Origin: an uncultured Megasphaera sp.
GTDB taxonomy: Bacteria > Bacillota > Negativicutes > Veillonellales > Megasphaeraceae
NCBI GenBank assembly: GCA_934202965.1
Contig: CAKPYN010000004.1
Location: 57,549 to 121,548, forward strand
DNA: 64,000 nt
Direction: 5' to 3'
Shown here: one piece after another, positions 1-9,543 of the stretch
Numbering within the stretch: the stretch's first letter is position 1
How the letters are laid out: every line of letters begins with the position of its first letter
The notes under the pieces: generated by a model
Seen by the model: only the letters and a program-made list of their open reading frames with translations
Told to the model about the DNA's origin: nothing
Databases searched by the model: none
Program-made: the position numbers and the translations under genes

Positions 1-1580
1 CGGCTTTCTTTCGTCCCTTTCTTTTTAGGAACGATGATGTCTTCTTGAGACGGCGCAATCATCCGTTCTTGGACAACCTTTCGATTGCCTGCCAAGACAT
101 CTAGTCCCGCAGCTGTTAGTTTAATTACCGGATATTGGCCTTCAGACTGCTGTAAAAAACCATCATCAATAGCCTGTCGCAGCATATCGCGAATTTCACC
201 GCCTGAAAAATCTCCCAATAGGCCAAATGATGTTTTTTGCTGAAAGCCATACCGTTTTACTTTTGCATTGTTGCTTCCTTTTAATACATCACAAATCATC
301 GTCAGCCCAAAGCGACCTTTCAGCTCATCGACACATTGACAAATATTTCGTACTGCCGGCGTACGGTCTTCTTCTACTACTTCTTGATCGCAATTGCCGC
401 AATTTTCACACCGCTGCCAAGCCGGATGTTCACCAAAATACGTCAAAATATAGTGCCGTAAACACTGGCGGCTTTCGCAATACCCTACCATGCGGTTGAG
501 CATTTGCAGTTCTTTTACTTGCTGCTCCGGCGAATGAACGGATAATTCAATCAAATATTTCTGAATCATAATATCTTGCCGGCTAAACAGCAAAATACAT
601 TCTCCCGGTGCCCCATCCCGTCCGGCACGACCGGCTTCTTGATAATAACTTTCTAAATTTTTAGGCATTTGGTAATGAATAACAAAACGAACGTTACTTT
701 TATCAATCCCCATGCCAAAGGCATTCGTCGCGACGATGATATCAATATTGTCATACGTAAAATCTTCTTGTGCCTTTTGCCGCTGGCTGTCGCTCATGCC
801 AGCATGATAGCGGCCGACCCGTAGTCCTCGGCTGTGCAGCTCTTTGTATACACGATCGACTTCTTTTCGTGTCGCCGCATAAATAACGCCGCTTTCACCG
901 CGATGCTGTTGTATATACGATAAGACAAAACGCAGTTTATCTACATTGGAAACAACCCGAAAATATAGATTCGGTCGGTCAAAGCCGCCAATAAAAATAC
1001 GTTCATTTTCCAGTCCCAACAGCGTCAACATATCCTGCTTTACTTTATCTGTCGCCGTTGCCGTAAACGCTCCGACAACAGGCCGTCTAGGCAATGTCCG
1101 CAGCCATTCTTTAATGGCACAGTAGCTGGGACGGAAATCATGCCCCCACTGCGATACGCAATGAGCTTCATCAATAATCAGCATCGCAATCGGCATGGTC
1201 TGCATAAAAGATGCAAAAAACTCATTCTGCAGCCGTTCCGGCGATACATATACCAGCTTGACACGGCCGGCACGAATCGCGGCAAACCGCTGTTTCGCTT
1301 CTTCAAAGGTACACTGGCTGTTGATATAGGTTGCCGGAATTTGCTGTGCAACCAAGGCATCTACTTGATCTTTCATCAACGAGATAAGGGGTGATATAAT
1401 AATCGTAATACCTGGCAGCAGCAAGGCCGGAATCTGAAAACAAATGGATTTTCCCGCGCCTGTCGGCATAATCGCCAAGCAGTCTTGACCATGCAGCAAA
1501 GTCTGAATGACCTCTTCTTGACCGGGCCGAAAAGCGGGATATCCAAAATATTGGTTTAATATATCAATAGGCTGTGCCAT
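1..1580 (-). CDS. recQ: ATP-dependent DNA helicase RecQ (3' end beyond window)
   Basis: RecQ is a 3'-5' DNA helicase of recombination and fork repair. The ATG is at 1578-1580 behind AGGAGG, and 526 complete codons are readable before the left edge. Visible parts in order are a helicase N-terminus with Walker A MPTGAGKS near residue 39, a DEAH box followed by CVSQWGH near residue 137, and an RQC zinc-binding region with CENCGNC near residue 390. The reading stops in the lysine-rich linker before the expected HRDC domain, which would lie outside the window. It has its own promoter and is divergent from nothing: the next gene upstream (MATE) is on the same strand. Identification is firm; only completeness is unknown. 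Confidence 0.96.
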   Translation of the reverse strand, partial: MAQPIDILNQYFGYPAFRPGQEEVIQTLLHGQDCLAIMPTGAGKSICFQIPALLLPGITIIISPLISLMKDQVDALVAQQIPATYINSQCTFEEAKQRFAAIRAGRVKLVYVSPERLQNEFFASFMQTMPIAMLIIDEAHCVSQWGHDFRPSYCAIKEWLRTLPRRPVVGAFTATATDKVKQDMLTLLGLENERIFIGGFDRPNLYFRVVSNVDKLRFVLSYIQQHRGESGVIYAATRKEVDRVYKELHSRGLRVGRYHAGMSDSQRQKAQEDFTYDNIDIIVATNAFGMGIDKSNVRFVIHYQMPKNLESYYQEAGRAGRDGAPGECILLFSRQDIMIQKYLIELSVHSPEQQVKELQMLNRMVGYCESRQCLRHYILTYFGEHPAWQRCENCGNCDQEVVEEDRTPAVRNICQCVDELKGRFGLTMICDVLKGSNNAKVKRYGFQQKTSFGLLGDFSGGEIRDMLRQAIDDGFLQQSEGQYPVIKLTAAGLDVLAGNRKVVQERMIAPSQEDIIVPKKKGTKES

Positions 1581-1622
1581 ACATCCTCCTATGCAAACAA
1601 ACGAACTACTTACAACAACGCT

Positions 1623-1651
1623 ATTGTACCATGCATCATACAGACTGACAA
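1623..1651 (-). promoter_or_regulatory. Predicted sigma-A promoter of recQ
   Basis: On the minus strand, TTGTCA (1646-1651) and TACAAT (1623-1628) are separated by exactly 17 bases, about 40 bases before the recQ start codon. This is sequence-only evidence. Confidence 0.6.
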
Positions 1652-1657
1652 TCTCTT

Positions 1658-2995
1658 TTACTGCCCTACTGCCCGCATCGTATGCTGTACATAAAAATAG
1701 CTGCCTGCCGTAAATAGGCATGCTGCAACCCAGCAAATCGGGCTGGCACAACAAATGCCGAAAAAGCCCCACATGCCAGCCAATACAAAAGCCGCTACGC
1801 CGCGCAGGACAAGTTCAATAATACTGCTGATTAATGGCACACTGGAAATTCCCATGCCCTGTAAGGCATTGCGATAGACAAAAATTTGCCCTAAGAACAA
1901 ATAAAAAGGCACCGACGTCTGCAAATATAATGATGCCTGCTCCAAGAGCATCGCATCAGGCTCACTCGTAAAGACAGAAATCAATTCCCGGCCATAAAAC
2001 AGCATGGCAAAAATAGCCGCCACACAAAAAACAAAGGAAACGAGCGAGCATTGGCGCACACCAGTCCGAATCCGTTCATAATTGCGTGCGCCAAAATTTT
2101 GGGCAGAATATACGGCCATTGCAATGCCGAAGGAAACCATAGGCTGTAATGCCAGCTGTTCAATACGCGTCGCAGAGACAAAACCGGCAATCGTTTCCGG
2201 CCCAAAGGTATTACAAATCGACTGAATAGCCAAAATGCCCAGTGAAATAATTGTAAACTGCGCTGCCATCGGCAGGCCCAAACGCAAATGCTTCCAAGCA
2301 AACGCCTTGTCCCAAACCCAATCACGGCGAGTCAGGCGCAGCATGGGAAACCGTTTGAGCATATAGCCAAAACACAATACGGCAGAGATACCCTGCGCAA
2401 TAACCAAGGCAATAGCCGAGCCAGGAACGCCCCAGCCAAACTGCTGAATAAACAGCAGCGCCAAGGCGACATTCAGCACGGAAGACACCATCAAAAAGTA
2501 TAACGGCGTCCGGCTGTCGCCTAAGGCACGGCAAATGGCCGACAGCAGATTGTACATCATCATGGCAATAATGCCGTAGGCAATGATGATAATATACTGA
2601 TACGAGTCATCGTACAGCTCATCAGAAATATTCATCAAAATCATGATTTGCGGCATGAGAATGACGGCAGCAGCCGTCAGTATTGCCGTAATCCCGACAG
2701 CCAGCATGGCCGACATCGCCACAGAATGACGCACGCCTGCTTCATCACCGGCGCCGAACCGCTGTCCCGTAATGACCGAAAAGCCGGAAGACAGCCCAAT
2801 CGTCAGGCCAATCAACGCCATAAACAGCGGCCCGGCCGCCCCTACAGCCGCCAGGGCATGCACGCCGATAATGCGGCCAACGATAATAATGTCGGCAATA
2901 TTATAAAATTGTTGAAATACATTGCCAATTAAGAGCGGCACCGTAAACGATAAAATCAATCGAATCGGACTGCCGGAAGTCATGCTTCGTACCAT
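1658..2995 (-). CDS. MATE family efflux transporter
   Basis: A 445-residue polytopic membrane protein of the MATE (multi-antimicrobial extrusion) family, which exports drugs or metabolites in exchange for Na+ or H+. The N-terminus has the typical MATE pattern: a short cytosolic lead (SGSPIRLILSF), then VPLLIGNVFQQFYNIAD and a duplicated 6+6 helix arrangement. The open frame extends to 3052, but the ATG at 2995 has AAAAGGAG five bases upstream, and the longer frame would run into a terminator hairpin, so 2995 is preferred. The substrate cannot be read from sequence. It is one of three MATE genes in the window. Confidence 0.9.
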   Translation of the reverse strand: MVRSMTSGSPIRLILSFTVPLLIGNVFQQFYNIADIIIVGRIIGVHALAAVGAAGPLFMALIGLTIGLSSGFSVITGQRFGAGDEAGVRHSVAMSAMLAVGITAILTAAAVILMPQIMILMNISDELYDDSYQYIIIIAYGIIAMMMYNLLSAICRALGDSRTPLYFLMVSSVLNVALALLFIQQFGWGVPGSAIALVIAQGISAVLCFGYMLKRFPMLRLTRRDWVWDKAFAWKHLRLGLPMAAQFTIISLGILAIQSICNTFGPETIAGFVSATRIEQLALQPMVSFGIAMAVYSAQNFGARNYERIRTGVRQCSLVSFVFCVAAIFAMLFYGRELISVFTSEPDAMLLEQASLYLQTSVPFYLFLGQIFVYRNALQGMGISSVPLISSIIELVLRGVAAFVLAGMWGFFGICCASPICWVAACLFTAGSYFYVQHTMRAVGQ

Positions 2996-3021
2996 ATCTT
3001 CTCCTTTTTGTATAAAAAGCT

Positions 3022-3067
3022 CAAAAAAACACCTCCAAACATGGGAACCCATCCCATATTCAGAGGT
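3022..3067 (-). terminator. Intrinsic terminator of the DMT-DedA pair
   Basis: On the minus strand, ACCTC and ATGGGA pair with TCCCAT and GAGGT, followed by a seven-T run. It lies directly after the DedA-like stop codon and ahead of the MATE ribosome-binding site. Confidence 0.75.
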
Positions 3068-3079
3068 ATCTATGCCTAA

Positions 3080-3817
3080 TTACGACCGTCCTTTTTCATC
3101 CTTCATGTCTTTTTCCATTTGCATCAGCACTTTTTTCGCGTTGCGGCGCCGGTTCCAATACCACAAGCCGCCGTAGACAACAGATACCAAAACAACCAGA
3201 ATAGTCAGCCGCAGTGAATGTTCTTCCATCATGACGACATCATGCCCGACGATAACCTCCACAGCTACGGACGGCAACTTGCCAATCAAACAGCCAATCG
3301 CATAGTCCCGATAGCTAATATGGCTTAGTGCCCCCAACGCCGTCACAAGCCCGTTCGGTGAATACGGCACGGCCCGCGCAATAATCATCGCCTTGAGCGT
3401 ACTGTATTCATCCAGCTTGCTGAGCATGCGGCTCTTTTCAATGACCTGTTTCGCTTTGCTGCGAAACAGCGTCCGCATAAAAAAGAAACTAATAATAACG
3501 CCAATCGTTTCAGCCAGCCAAGATACAGCGGTTCCCATGCCAATGCCAAATACAACCCCATTGGCTGTCGAAATAAAAATAGACGGCAAAAATCCCACGA
3601 TATTGATGACAATATCGATAATCATACTGATAACCATGGCCCATACGCCAAAGGAACGCAGATATTCGATAGTCCCTTCCATATTACCGCTGATAGACAA
3701 GTTCCAAACGGTTTCATAAAAATCAGGCAGTATCAAATGAATGCCGCCCAATACAGCCAGCAAGAGAACGAAAAAAAGCAATTTGATATGCGTTTCTGAA
3801 ATGAGTTTTCCCTTCAT
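3080..3817 (-). CDS. DedA/TVP38 (TMEM64-like) family membrane protein
   Basis: A 245-residue membrane protein with about six hydrophobic segments. The core runs from IINIVGFLPSIFIS-like residues through NGVVFGIGMG and an RAVPYSPNGLVTALGALS segment, which is the SNARE-associated/VTT domain of the TVP38/TMEM64 family. Members are now linked to lipid scrambling or flippase roles; the specific job here is not deducible. Its start overlaps the stop of the upstream DMT permease by one base (TAATG), so the two are translationally coupled. It ends in the strong terminator at 3022-3067. Confidence 0.83.
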   Translation of the reverse strand: MKGKLISETHIKLLFFVLLLAVLGGIHLILPDFYETVWNLSISGNMEGTIEYLRSFGVWAMVISMIIDIVINIVGFLPSIFISTANGVVFGIGMGTAVSWLAETIGVIISFFFMRTLFRSKAKQVIEKSRMLSKLDEYSTLKAMIIARAVPYSPNGLVTALGALSHISYRDYAIGCLIGKLPSVAVEVIVGHDVVMMEEHSLRLTILVVLVSVVYGGLWYWNRRRNAKKVLMQMEKDMKDEKGRS

Positions 3818-4713
3818 TATTTCGTATCTCCTTTAGCACGGCGAATTGTAACCGATGACTTGGCAGCTACCGCATCATGTTTCAATTTTGTTAGATACAT
3901 CGAACCGCCAATAATACCTATCCCGCCGGCAATCGTCATCAGCGTCAGCATTTCATTGAAAATGATAAATCCCCACAACGCATTAAAAAATACGCCAATA
4001 TAGGCTACAAAACTAACGACAACAGGATTTGCATTTGCATAAGCTTCGGTCATCCAAATTTGCGCAATGACCGTCACAATGCCTAAAGCAATATACAGTC
4101 CCCATTCTCGCACCGTAGGCATTTGAAAATCAAATCCCATTAATACGGCACTCGTAACCGCTGCACAAAACAGAAAATAAAATACAATTTCATACTGATG
4201 ATGTTTGCCAGAACCTGTCAATTTACTAATCGTCGTATATGCCGCAGCTGCACAAACAGACTGGGCTAATACAAATAACGAATACACATTGAATGAAGCG
4301 AAATTCCAAGGCCGCACAACCAAACATGCACCGACTACAATAACAATCAAAGGAAGCCCCGCGCCTTTTGGCAGGACTTCCTTGAGAAATAACGCCGCAA
4401 ACAACATGACAAAAAACGCAGATAACTGGGATAAGATGGATACATCGGCCAAGGGCATGCCGCGGAGCGCATAAAAAATACAAATCATGCCTATGCCGCC
4501 GGCAACACCGCGAAACCATAATGCCCCTCGGTCACAATGAGAGAAATGGATATGCTGGGCTTTCATCAGCCCTAAGATAAGCACGGCACTTAAAAATCCG
4601 CGAAAAAATCCAATTTCTCCCGTTCCCATCGTATACGACAATTCTTTGACAATGACGTTTTGTATACTAAACGCCAAGGCTGAAAAAATCATATACACAA
4701 TGCCTTTATTCAT
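3817..4713 (-). CDS. DMT superfamily (EamA) permease
   Basis: A 298-residue integral membrane protein with ten predicted helices in two EamA repeats. The first repeat starts IVYMIFSALAFSIQNVIVKEL and the second starts near YSLFVLAQSVCAAAAYTTISKL. EamA transporters usually export amino acids or other metabolites; the substrate is unknown. It sits 24 bases behind thrC, so coupling to threonine supply or overflow is conceivable but unproven. It is followed by the DedA-like gene with a one-base overlap. Confidence 0.87.
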   Translation of the reverse strand: MNKGIVYMIFSALAFSIQNVIVKELSYTMGTGEIGFFRGFLSAVLILGLMKAQHIHFSHCDRGALWFRGVAGGIGMICIFYALRGMPLADVSILSQLSAFFVMLFAALFLKEVLPKGAGLPLIVIVVGACLVVRPWNFASFNVYSLFVLAQSVCAAAAYTTISKLTGSGKHHQYEIVFYFLFCAAVTSAVLMGFDFQMPTVREWGLYIALGIVTVIAQIWMTEAYANANPVVVSFVAYIGVFFNALWGFIIFNEMLTLMTIAGGIGIIGGSMYLTKLKHDAVAAKSSVTIRRAKGDTK

Positions 4714-4737
4714 GCTTTATGCCTGCTTTCATATGTA

Positions 4738-6240
4738 TTACTTTTGTTTACTGATTTCATCCACAAATGACAAGACAGCCTGCTTCATTTGTTCTTTTTC
4801 AATAGCCTGGCTAAACCGTACTGGTTTATTGCGCAAGTCCGCTAACGGTTTCGGCAGGGCCATACCGGTTACGCTGCCGATTTCCAGCAGCATATCGAAC
4901 GGATCGTCCTGTTGCTGCAATGCCAGGGCTTTGCAAATGACCGGCGGGAATTTATATGGATGAGCTGTTGACATAATGACCGTATGACGGCCTGCATCCA
5001 ATCCCTGTTTATGGCGATTCATAAATACGCCATATGCTACCGCCGTGTGCGGATCCAGTAAATACCCAAAATCATTATATACGTGGTTGATAACGGCTTC
5101 TGTTTCATCATCATCAATCCAGCTGCCTTCAAACGATTCCGTGAGGTCAGCCAATTCCTGCGGCGATACAGCCATGCGGCCTGTTTCCAACAATTCTTTT
5201 TCCCACTGTGCTACTTTTTCAGCATCTTCACCGGCTACATAAAACAAGAATCGTTCAAAATTACTGGACAAAAGAATATCCATAGACGGGCTATCTGTCG
5301 TGTAAAATTCCCGATTCATATTATAGACACCGGTTGCAAAGAAATCTGCCAATACATTATTTTTATTGGATGCACAAATCAGTTTGCCAATGGGCACACC
5401 CATTTTTTTAGCGAAATAACCGGCCAGAATATTGCCAAAGTTACCTGTCGGCACGACGACATCAAAGACTTCCCCTTCAGAAATCGCCCCGTTATCAACT
5501 AACGACACGTACGTGGATACGTAATACGCTACCTGCGGGAAAAGCCGGCCGATGTTAATGGAGTTGGCACTAGAAAACAGTACGCCTTTATCATTGGCAT
5601 AGGCGTTGACTTCTTCATTCGTAAACACGCGTTTGAGGAAGCTCTGGGCATCATCAAAGTTTCCATAAATAGCCGATACCTTGACATTTTCGCCTTCTTG
5701 CTTCTGCATTTGCTGTTTCTGCATCGGGCTGACCCCTTCGCTGGGATAAAATACCATAATATTGGTACCTTCAACGTCTTTAAATCCTTCTAAAGCGGCT
5801 TTCCCCGTATCACCGCTCGTTGCCGTTAAAATAAGAATATCCCGTTTTTCTTGCTCCTGCGTTTTCGCTGCCGTCAGCAAATACGGAAACAGAGACAACG
5901 CTAAATCTTTAAATGCTAATGTCCGGCCATGAAATAGTTCAGCTACGCTGACATCGGCATCGATGGAATGCAGCGGCACAATCCGGTCATCCCGAAAAGT
6001 TTCGCTGTTATACGCCGATGCAATCATATTTTTGCGTTCTTCATCTGTAAAATTGGTGAAAAAATACGATAATACAACTGCCGCAATTTCTTGGTACGAT
6101 TTACCTGCCAATTCTTTATACTGCAAAACCTTTTCCGGAAATGTTTCCGGTACGTATAAACCGCCGTCTTGGGCTAATCCATGCAGCAAGGCATAGGATG
6201 GTGAAACACACTCATTTGAACGGGTACTTCTAAACTTCAT
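4738..6240 (-). CDS. thrC: Threonine synthase
   Basis: A PLP-dependent enzyme converting O-phospho-homoserine to threonine and phosphate. At 500 residues it matches the long ThrC class that begins with a separate N-terminal domain (KFRSTRSNECVSPSYALLHGLAQDGGLYVP). The PLP lysine is in GRTLAFKDLALSLFPYL, and the phosphate-binding TATSGDTGKAALEGF segment is clear. The start ATG follows GGGGGAG. A TATAAT at 6291-6296 lies about 50 bases upstream with a poor -35. No homoserine kinase or dehydrogenase is adjacent, so it is a detached pathway gene. Confidence 0.95.
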   Translation of the reverse strand: MKFRSTRSNECVSPSYALLHGLAQDGGLYVPETFPEKVLQYKELAGKSYQEIAAVVLSYFFTNFTDEERKNMIASAYNSETFRDDRIVPLHSIDADVSVAELFHGRTLAFKDLALSLFPYLLTAAKTQEQEKRDILILTATSGDTGKAALEGFKDVEGTNIMVFYPSEGVSPMQKQQMQKQEGENVKVSAIYGNFDDAQSFLKRVFTNEEVNAYANDKGVLFSSANSINIGRLFPQVAYYVSTYVSLVDNGAISEGEVFDVVVPTGNFGNILAGYFAKKMGVPIGKLICASNKNNVLADFFATGVYNMNREFYTTDSPSMDILLSSNFERFLFYVAGEDAEKVAQWEKELLETGRMAVSPQELADLTESFEGSWIDDDETEAVINHVYNDFGYLLDPHTAVAYGVFMNRHKQGLDAGRHTVIMSTAHPYKFPPVICKALALQQQDDPFDMLLEIGSVTGMALPKPLADLRNKPVRFSQAIEKEQMKQAVLSFVDEISKQK

Positions 6241-6322
6241 GATACCGTCTCCCCCTTTTAGCTAATTAGACTCTCTTTATGATTAGTGCTATTATAGCAT
6301 ATTTTTTTACTATTCCCTATGC

Positions 6323-7546
6323 TTAGACCACTTGAAACAGATAAAATTTTAAATAATCCGTTTCCGGCACATTCCACAATATAGGATGATCCGGCGACTG
6401 CTGGCGTCCTTCAATCTGCCGTAAATGCACACCTGCATCTTTTGCGGCTTCCCGCAGCATGCGGCGGAACAAGTCGTCACGCATAAAATGCGAACACGAG
6501 CACGTTGCCAAATAGCCGCCGCGCGGCAACAATTTCATGGCTTTCAAATTGATTTCTTTATATCCCCGCATGGCATTACGTACGGTATGACCGGATTTGG
6601 TAAAAGCCGGCGGGTCCAAAATGATAAAATCATAGTCATGATTTTTTGTTTCAGCCAGCTCCGTCAGTAAATCAAATACATTGGCCTGTTTTGCTGTTAC
6701 AATATCCGCCAACCCATTGCGCTGAATATTTTCATTCGTCATATCGACGGCTTCCTGGGAAATATCAACAGCTACGACAGATTCTGCACCGCCTTTAGCC
6801 GCATTCAATGCAAAGGCACCGGTATGGGTAAAGCAATCCAATACATGCCGTCCGGCAGCAATCTTGCCAACAGCCAGACGATTGTATTTTTGATCCAAGA
6901 AAAACCCCGTCTTTTGTCCATTTTCTACATCAACATCATATAAAATGCCATTTTCATCAATCGTTGTGACGACACTTCCCGGTGTCGGCAAGAAATCTGC
7001 CTCATACCAGCCTTTATATTGTTCCATGCCGTCTAGTTCTCTGACTTTTACATCATTGCGTTCATAAATACCGCGAATCGTCACGCCCATCTGCTGTAAC
7101 TCATCGACTAAGGCTTTAAAAATAATCGGCTTAACCTGATCCAAGCCATAACATAACGTTTGGGCTACGAGGACATCATTGTAACGGTCTACCGTTAGTC
7201 CCGGCATTTGGTCTGCATCGCCAAAAATAAGGCGGCAGCAAGAAAAATCTTTTGGGCCCATGACCGTGCGGCGGTAGTCTAAGGCGTATTTGACGCGGCG
7301 CTGCCAAAAGGCTTCATCAAACCGGTCATTGGCATTATCTGACAAAATGCGCACACGGATTTTAGAAATGTCATTAGCAAATCCCGTCCCCAAATACCGA
7401 TCTTTGGCACTATAGACATCGACAATATCGCCTGTCTTGTATTCCCCGTCAACACGAGTCACTTCTTCCCCAAATACCCAGGGATGACCGCTTTTAGTAG
7501 CCATTTCCCCTTTGCGGGTTACATATAATTTCGTATATGGTCTCAT
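6323..7546 (-). CDS. Class I SAM-dependent rRNA large-subunit methyltransferase (RlmI family)
   Basis: A 407-residue protein with an N-terminal PUA RNA-binding domain (about 1-75, HPWVFGEEV), a central EEHDYND-like domain, and a Rossmann methyltransferase domain with VLDCFTHTGAFALNAA (SAM binding) and a DPPAFTKS catalytic loop followed by CSCSHFM. This is the RlmI/YwbD architecture that methylates C5 of cytosine in 23S rRNA. The exact target position in this organism is inferred from the family. The start ATG follows GGGAG and lies 9 bases after hslU, so it is likely the last gene of the topA-trmFO-hslVU operon. Confidence 0.9.
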   Translation of the reverse strand: MRPYTKLYVTRKGEMATKSGHPWVFGEEVTRVDGEYKTGDIVDVYSAKDRYLGTGFANDISKIRVRILSDNANDRFDEAFWQRRVKYALDYRRTVMGPKDFSCCRLIFGDADQMPGLTVDRYNDVLVAQTLCYGLDQVKPIIFKALVDELQQMGVTIRGIYERNDVKVRELDGMEQYKGWYEADFLPTPGSVVTTIDENGILYDVDVENGQKTGFFLDQKYNRLAVGKIAAGRHVLDCFTHTGAFALNAAKGGAESVVAVDISQEAVDMTNENIQRNGLADIVTAKQANVFDLLTELAETKNHDYDFIILDPPAFTKSGHTVRNAMRGYKEINLKAMKLLPRGGYLATCSCSHFMRDDLFRRMLREAAKDAGVHLRQIEGRQQSPDHPILWNVPETDYLKFYLFQVV

Positions 7547-7555
7547 AGATCTCCC

Positions 7556-8971
7556 TTATAAAATATAGTGGCTTAAATCCACATTCTGAACAACATCATC
7601 TAATTTGCTGAAGACGAATTCTTTATTGACATCAATCTGCTTTTCATCAATATCGGGGGCTTCATAGGCTATATCTTCCAATATTTTTTCCAAGATGGTA
7701 TGCAAACGGCGAGCACCGATATTTTCTGTTTCCAAGTTGACACGGTGCGCATATTCAGCAATCGCATCAATGCCGTCATCCGTAAAATTAAGCGTCACGC
7801 CATCTGTTGCCAATAACGATGTATATTGTTTCACCAAGGACTGATTCGGTTCCGTCAAAATCTTGCGGAAATCATCTACTGTCAGGGACTGTAATTCTAC
7901 GCGAATCGGGAAACGGCCCTGCAGTTCCGGAATCAAGTCGCTTGGCTTGGATACATGGAACGCGCCGGCTGCAATAAAGAGAATATGATCGGTTTTAACG
8001 GGGCCATATTTGGTATTCACTGTCGCGCCTTCGACAATCGGCAAAATGTCCCGCTGTACACCTTCACGTGATACATCTGGACCGCCGCCGCGGCCTTTTT
8101 CTGCGATTTTATCAAATTCATCAATAAAGACAATGCCCGCTTGTTCTGTCGCTTCAATAGCTTTATCGACGATAACATCCATATCCAGGCATTTTTCTAA
8201 TTCTTCTTCTTTAAAAATTTCCCGAGCTTTGGCAACAGTCATTTTCTTTTTCTTTTTCTTCTTTGGCATAATGCTGCCCAGCATTTCCTGGAAGTTATTG
8301 GTCAATTCTTCTGTTGAATTGCCTGTCAGGATCCCCTGAATAGCACGTTCCTGTTCTTTAACTTCTACTTCAATTTCTCGTTCATCCATTTTATGGGCGC
8401 GAATATCTTCCAACATCTTTTGACGGCGATCGGACTTGCCTTCTTCAAGCTGAGCCGGCTGCTGTGCCGGTTCTTCCTGTTTTTCGTCTTCATCATCATC
8501 ACCGGTGAAAAAGGCTTCCATCGGATTAACTACTTTTTCTTTGATTGTTTTTTTCGGCCAAAATACCTGTAAAATGCGTTTGTTGGCTTCTTCTTCCGCC
8601 TTTTCTTCAAACCGCTGGCTTTCTTGTTCTTGTACCATGCGGATGGCATTGGCTACCAAATCACGGATAATCTGTTCGACATCACGGCCAACATAGCCGA
8701 CTTCTGTGTATTTCGTTGCTTCTACTTTAATAAACGGCGCGCCAACTAATTTTGCCAAACGACGGGCAATTTCGGTTTTGCCTACGCCTGTCGGCCCGAT
8801 GAGCAAGATATTTTTAGGAATGATTTCATCCTGCATATCTTCGCTTAAATGTTTGCGTCTCCACCGATTACGCAGGGCAATGGCTACGGATTTTTTTGCT
8901 TCCGACTGGCCGACAATATATTTATTCAACTCAGTTACAATTTGTTTCGGTGTTAATTCTGCTTCGTTCAT
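7556..8971 (-). CDS. hslU: ATP-dependent protease ATPase subunit HslU
   Basis: The AAA+ unfoldase that feeds substrates into HslV. The 471-residue protein has Walker A GPTGVGKTEIA near residue 57, the sensor GYVGRDVEQ (pore) segment near 91, a large inserted I-domain (about 110-260), Walker B IVFIDEFDKIA near 280, and a C-terminal tail ending SHYIL that docks into HslV. The I-domain is very charged, with an acidic patch (DDDEDEKQEE) and a seven-lysine run just before MTVAKAREIF. hslV is immediately upstream, as usual. RBS GAGGAG. Confidence 0.96.
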   Translation of the reverse strand: MNEAELTPKQIVTELNKYIVGQSEAKKSVAIALRNRWRRKHLSEDMQDEIIPKNILLIGPTGVGKTEIARRLAKLVGAPFIKVEATKYTEVGYVGRDVEQIIRDLVANAIRMVQEQESQRFEEKAEEEANKRILQVFWPKKTIKEKVVNPMEAFFTGDDDEDEKQEEPAQQPAQLEEGKSDRRQKMLEDIRAHKMDEREIEVEVKEQERAIQGILTGNSTEELTNNFQEMLGSIMPKKKKKKKMTVAKAREIFKEEELEKCLDMDVIVDKAIEATEQAGIVFIDEFDKIAEKGRGGGPDVSREGVQRDILPIVEGATVNTKYGPVKTDHILFIAAGAFHVSKPSDLIPELQGRFPIRVELQSLTVDDFRKILTEPNQSLVKQYTSLLATDGVTLNFTDDGIDAIAEYAHRVNLETENIGARRLHTILEKILEDIAYEAPDIDEKQIDVNKEFVFSKLDDVVQNVDLSHYIL

Positions 8972-8991
8972 TTCTTCTCCTCAGTTTCCTT

Positions 8992-9543
8992 TTAGATTTC
9001 TTCTACAATGACATTGTGATTGGTATATACGCAGATATCAGCTGCAATGTGTAATGATTTTTCAGCAATTTCACGGGCAGACAAATCTGTATTCTGCAGC
9101 AAGGCCCGGCCGGAAGCCAAGGCATAGTTGCCGCCGGAGCCAATGGCAGAAATTCCGTCGTCCGGTTCAATCACTTCGCCGTTGCCGGAAATCAACAAAA
9201 TACGCTGGCTGTCAGCTACCAGCAGCAACGCTTCCAGCTTGTGCAAAATTTTATCAGAACGCCAGTCCTTGGCCAATTCTACAGCACTGCGAACCAAATT
9301 GCCATTGTATTCATTTAATTTTTCTTCAAAATGGTCAAACAGCGTAAATGCATCGGCTACAGAGCCGGCAAAGCCGCTGACAATTTTACCATGATACAGA
9401 CGGCGAACTTTTTGGGCTGTCGCTTTCATAATGACCGCATTGCCCATGGTAACCTGTCCGTCACCGGCAATTGCGGTTTTTCCGTCTTTTTGTACAGCAA
9501 CAATCGTCGTTGCATGAAATTCTGTAGACATTAATTCAGACAT
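8992..9543 (-). CDS. hslV: ATP-dependent protease proteolytic subunit HslV (ClpQ-type)
   Basis: The peptidase of the HslUV complex, an N-terminal-nucleophile hydrolase related to proteasome beta subunits. 183 residues: GDGQVTMGNAVIMKATAQKVRRLYHGKI and GFAGSVADAFTLF are family hallmarks. Classical HslV begins Met-Thr-Thr, with Thr as nucleophile. Here the TTIVAV block is preceded by eleven residues (or seven if the second Met, at residue 5, is used), similar to the extended Bacillus ClpQ/CodW form. The first ATG is favoured by an AAGGAG nine bases upstream and by a tight stop-start junction with trmFO. Whether the extension is removed cannot be seen. Confidence 0.95.
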   Translation of the reverse strand: MSELMSTEFHATTIVAVQKDGKTAIAGDGQVTMGNAVIMKATAQKVRRLYHGKIVSGFAGSVADAFTLFDHFEEKLNEYNGNLVRSAVELAKDWRSDKILHKLEALLLVADSQRILLISGNGEVIEPDDGISAIGSGGNYALASGRALLQNTDLSAREIAEKSLHIAADICVYTNHNVIVEEI

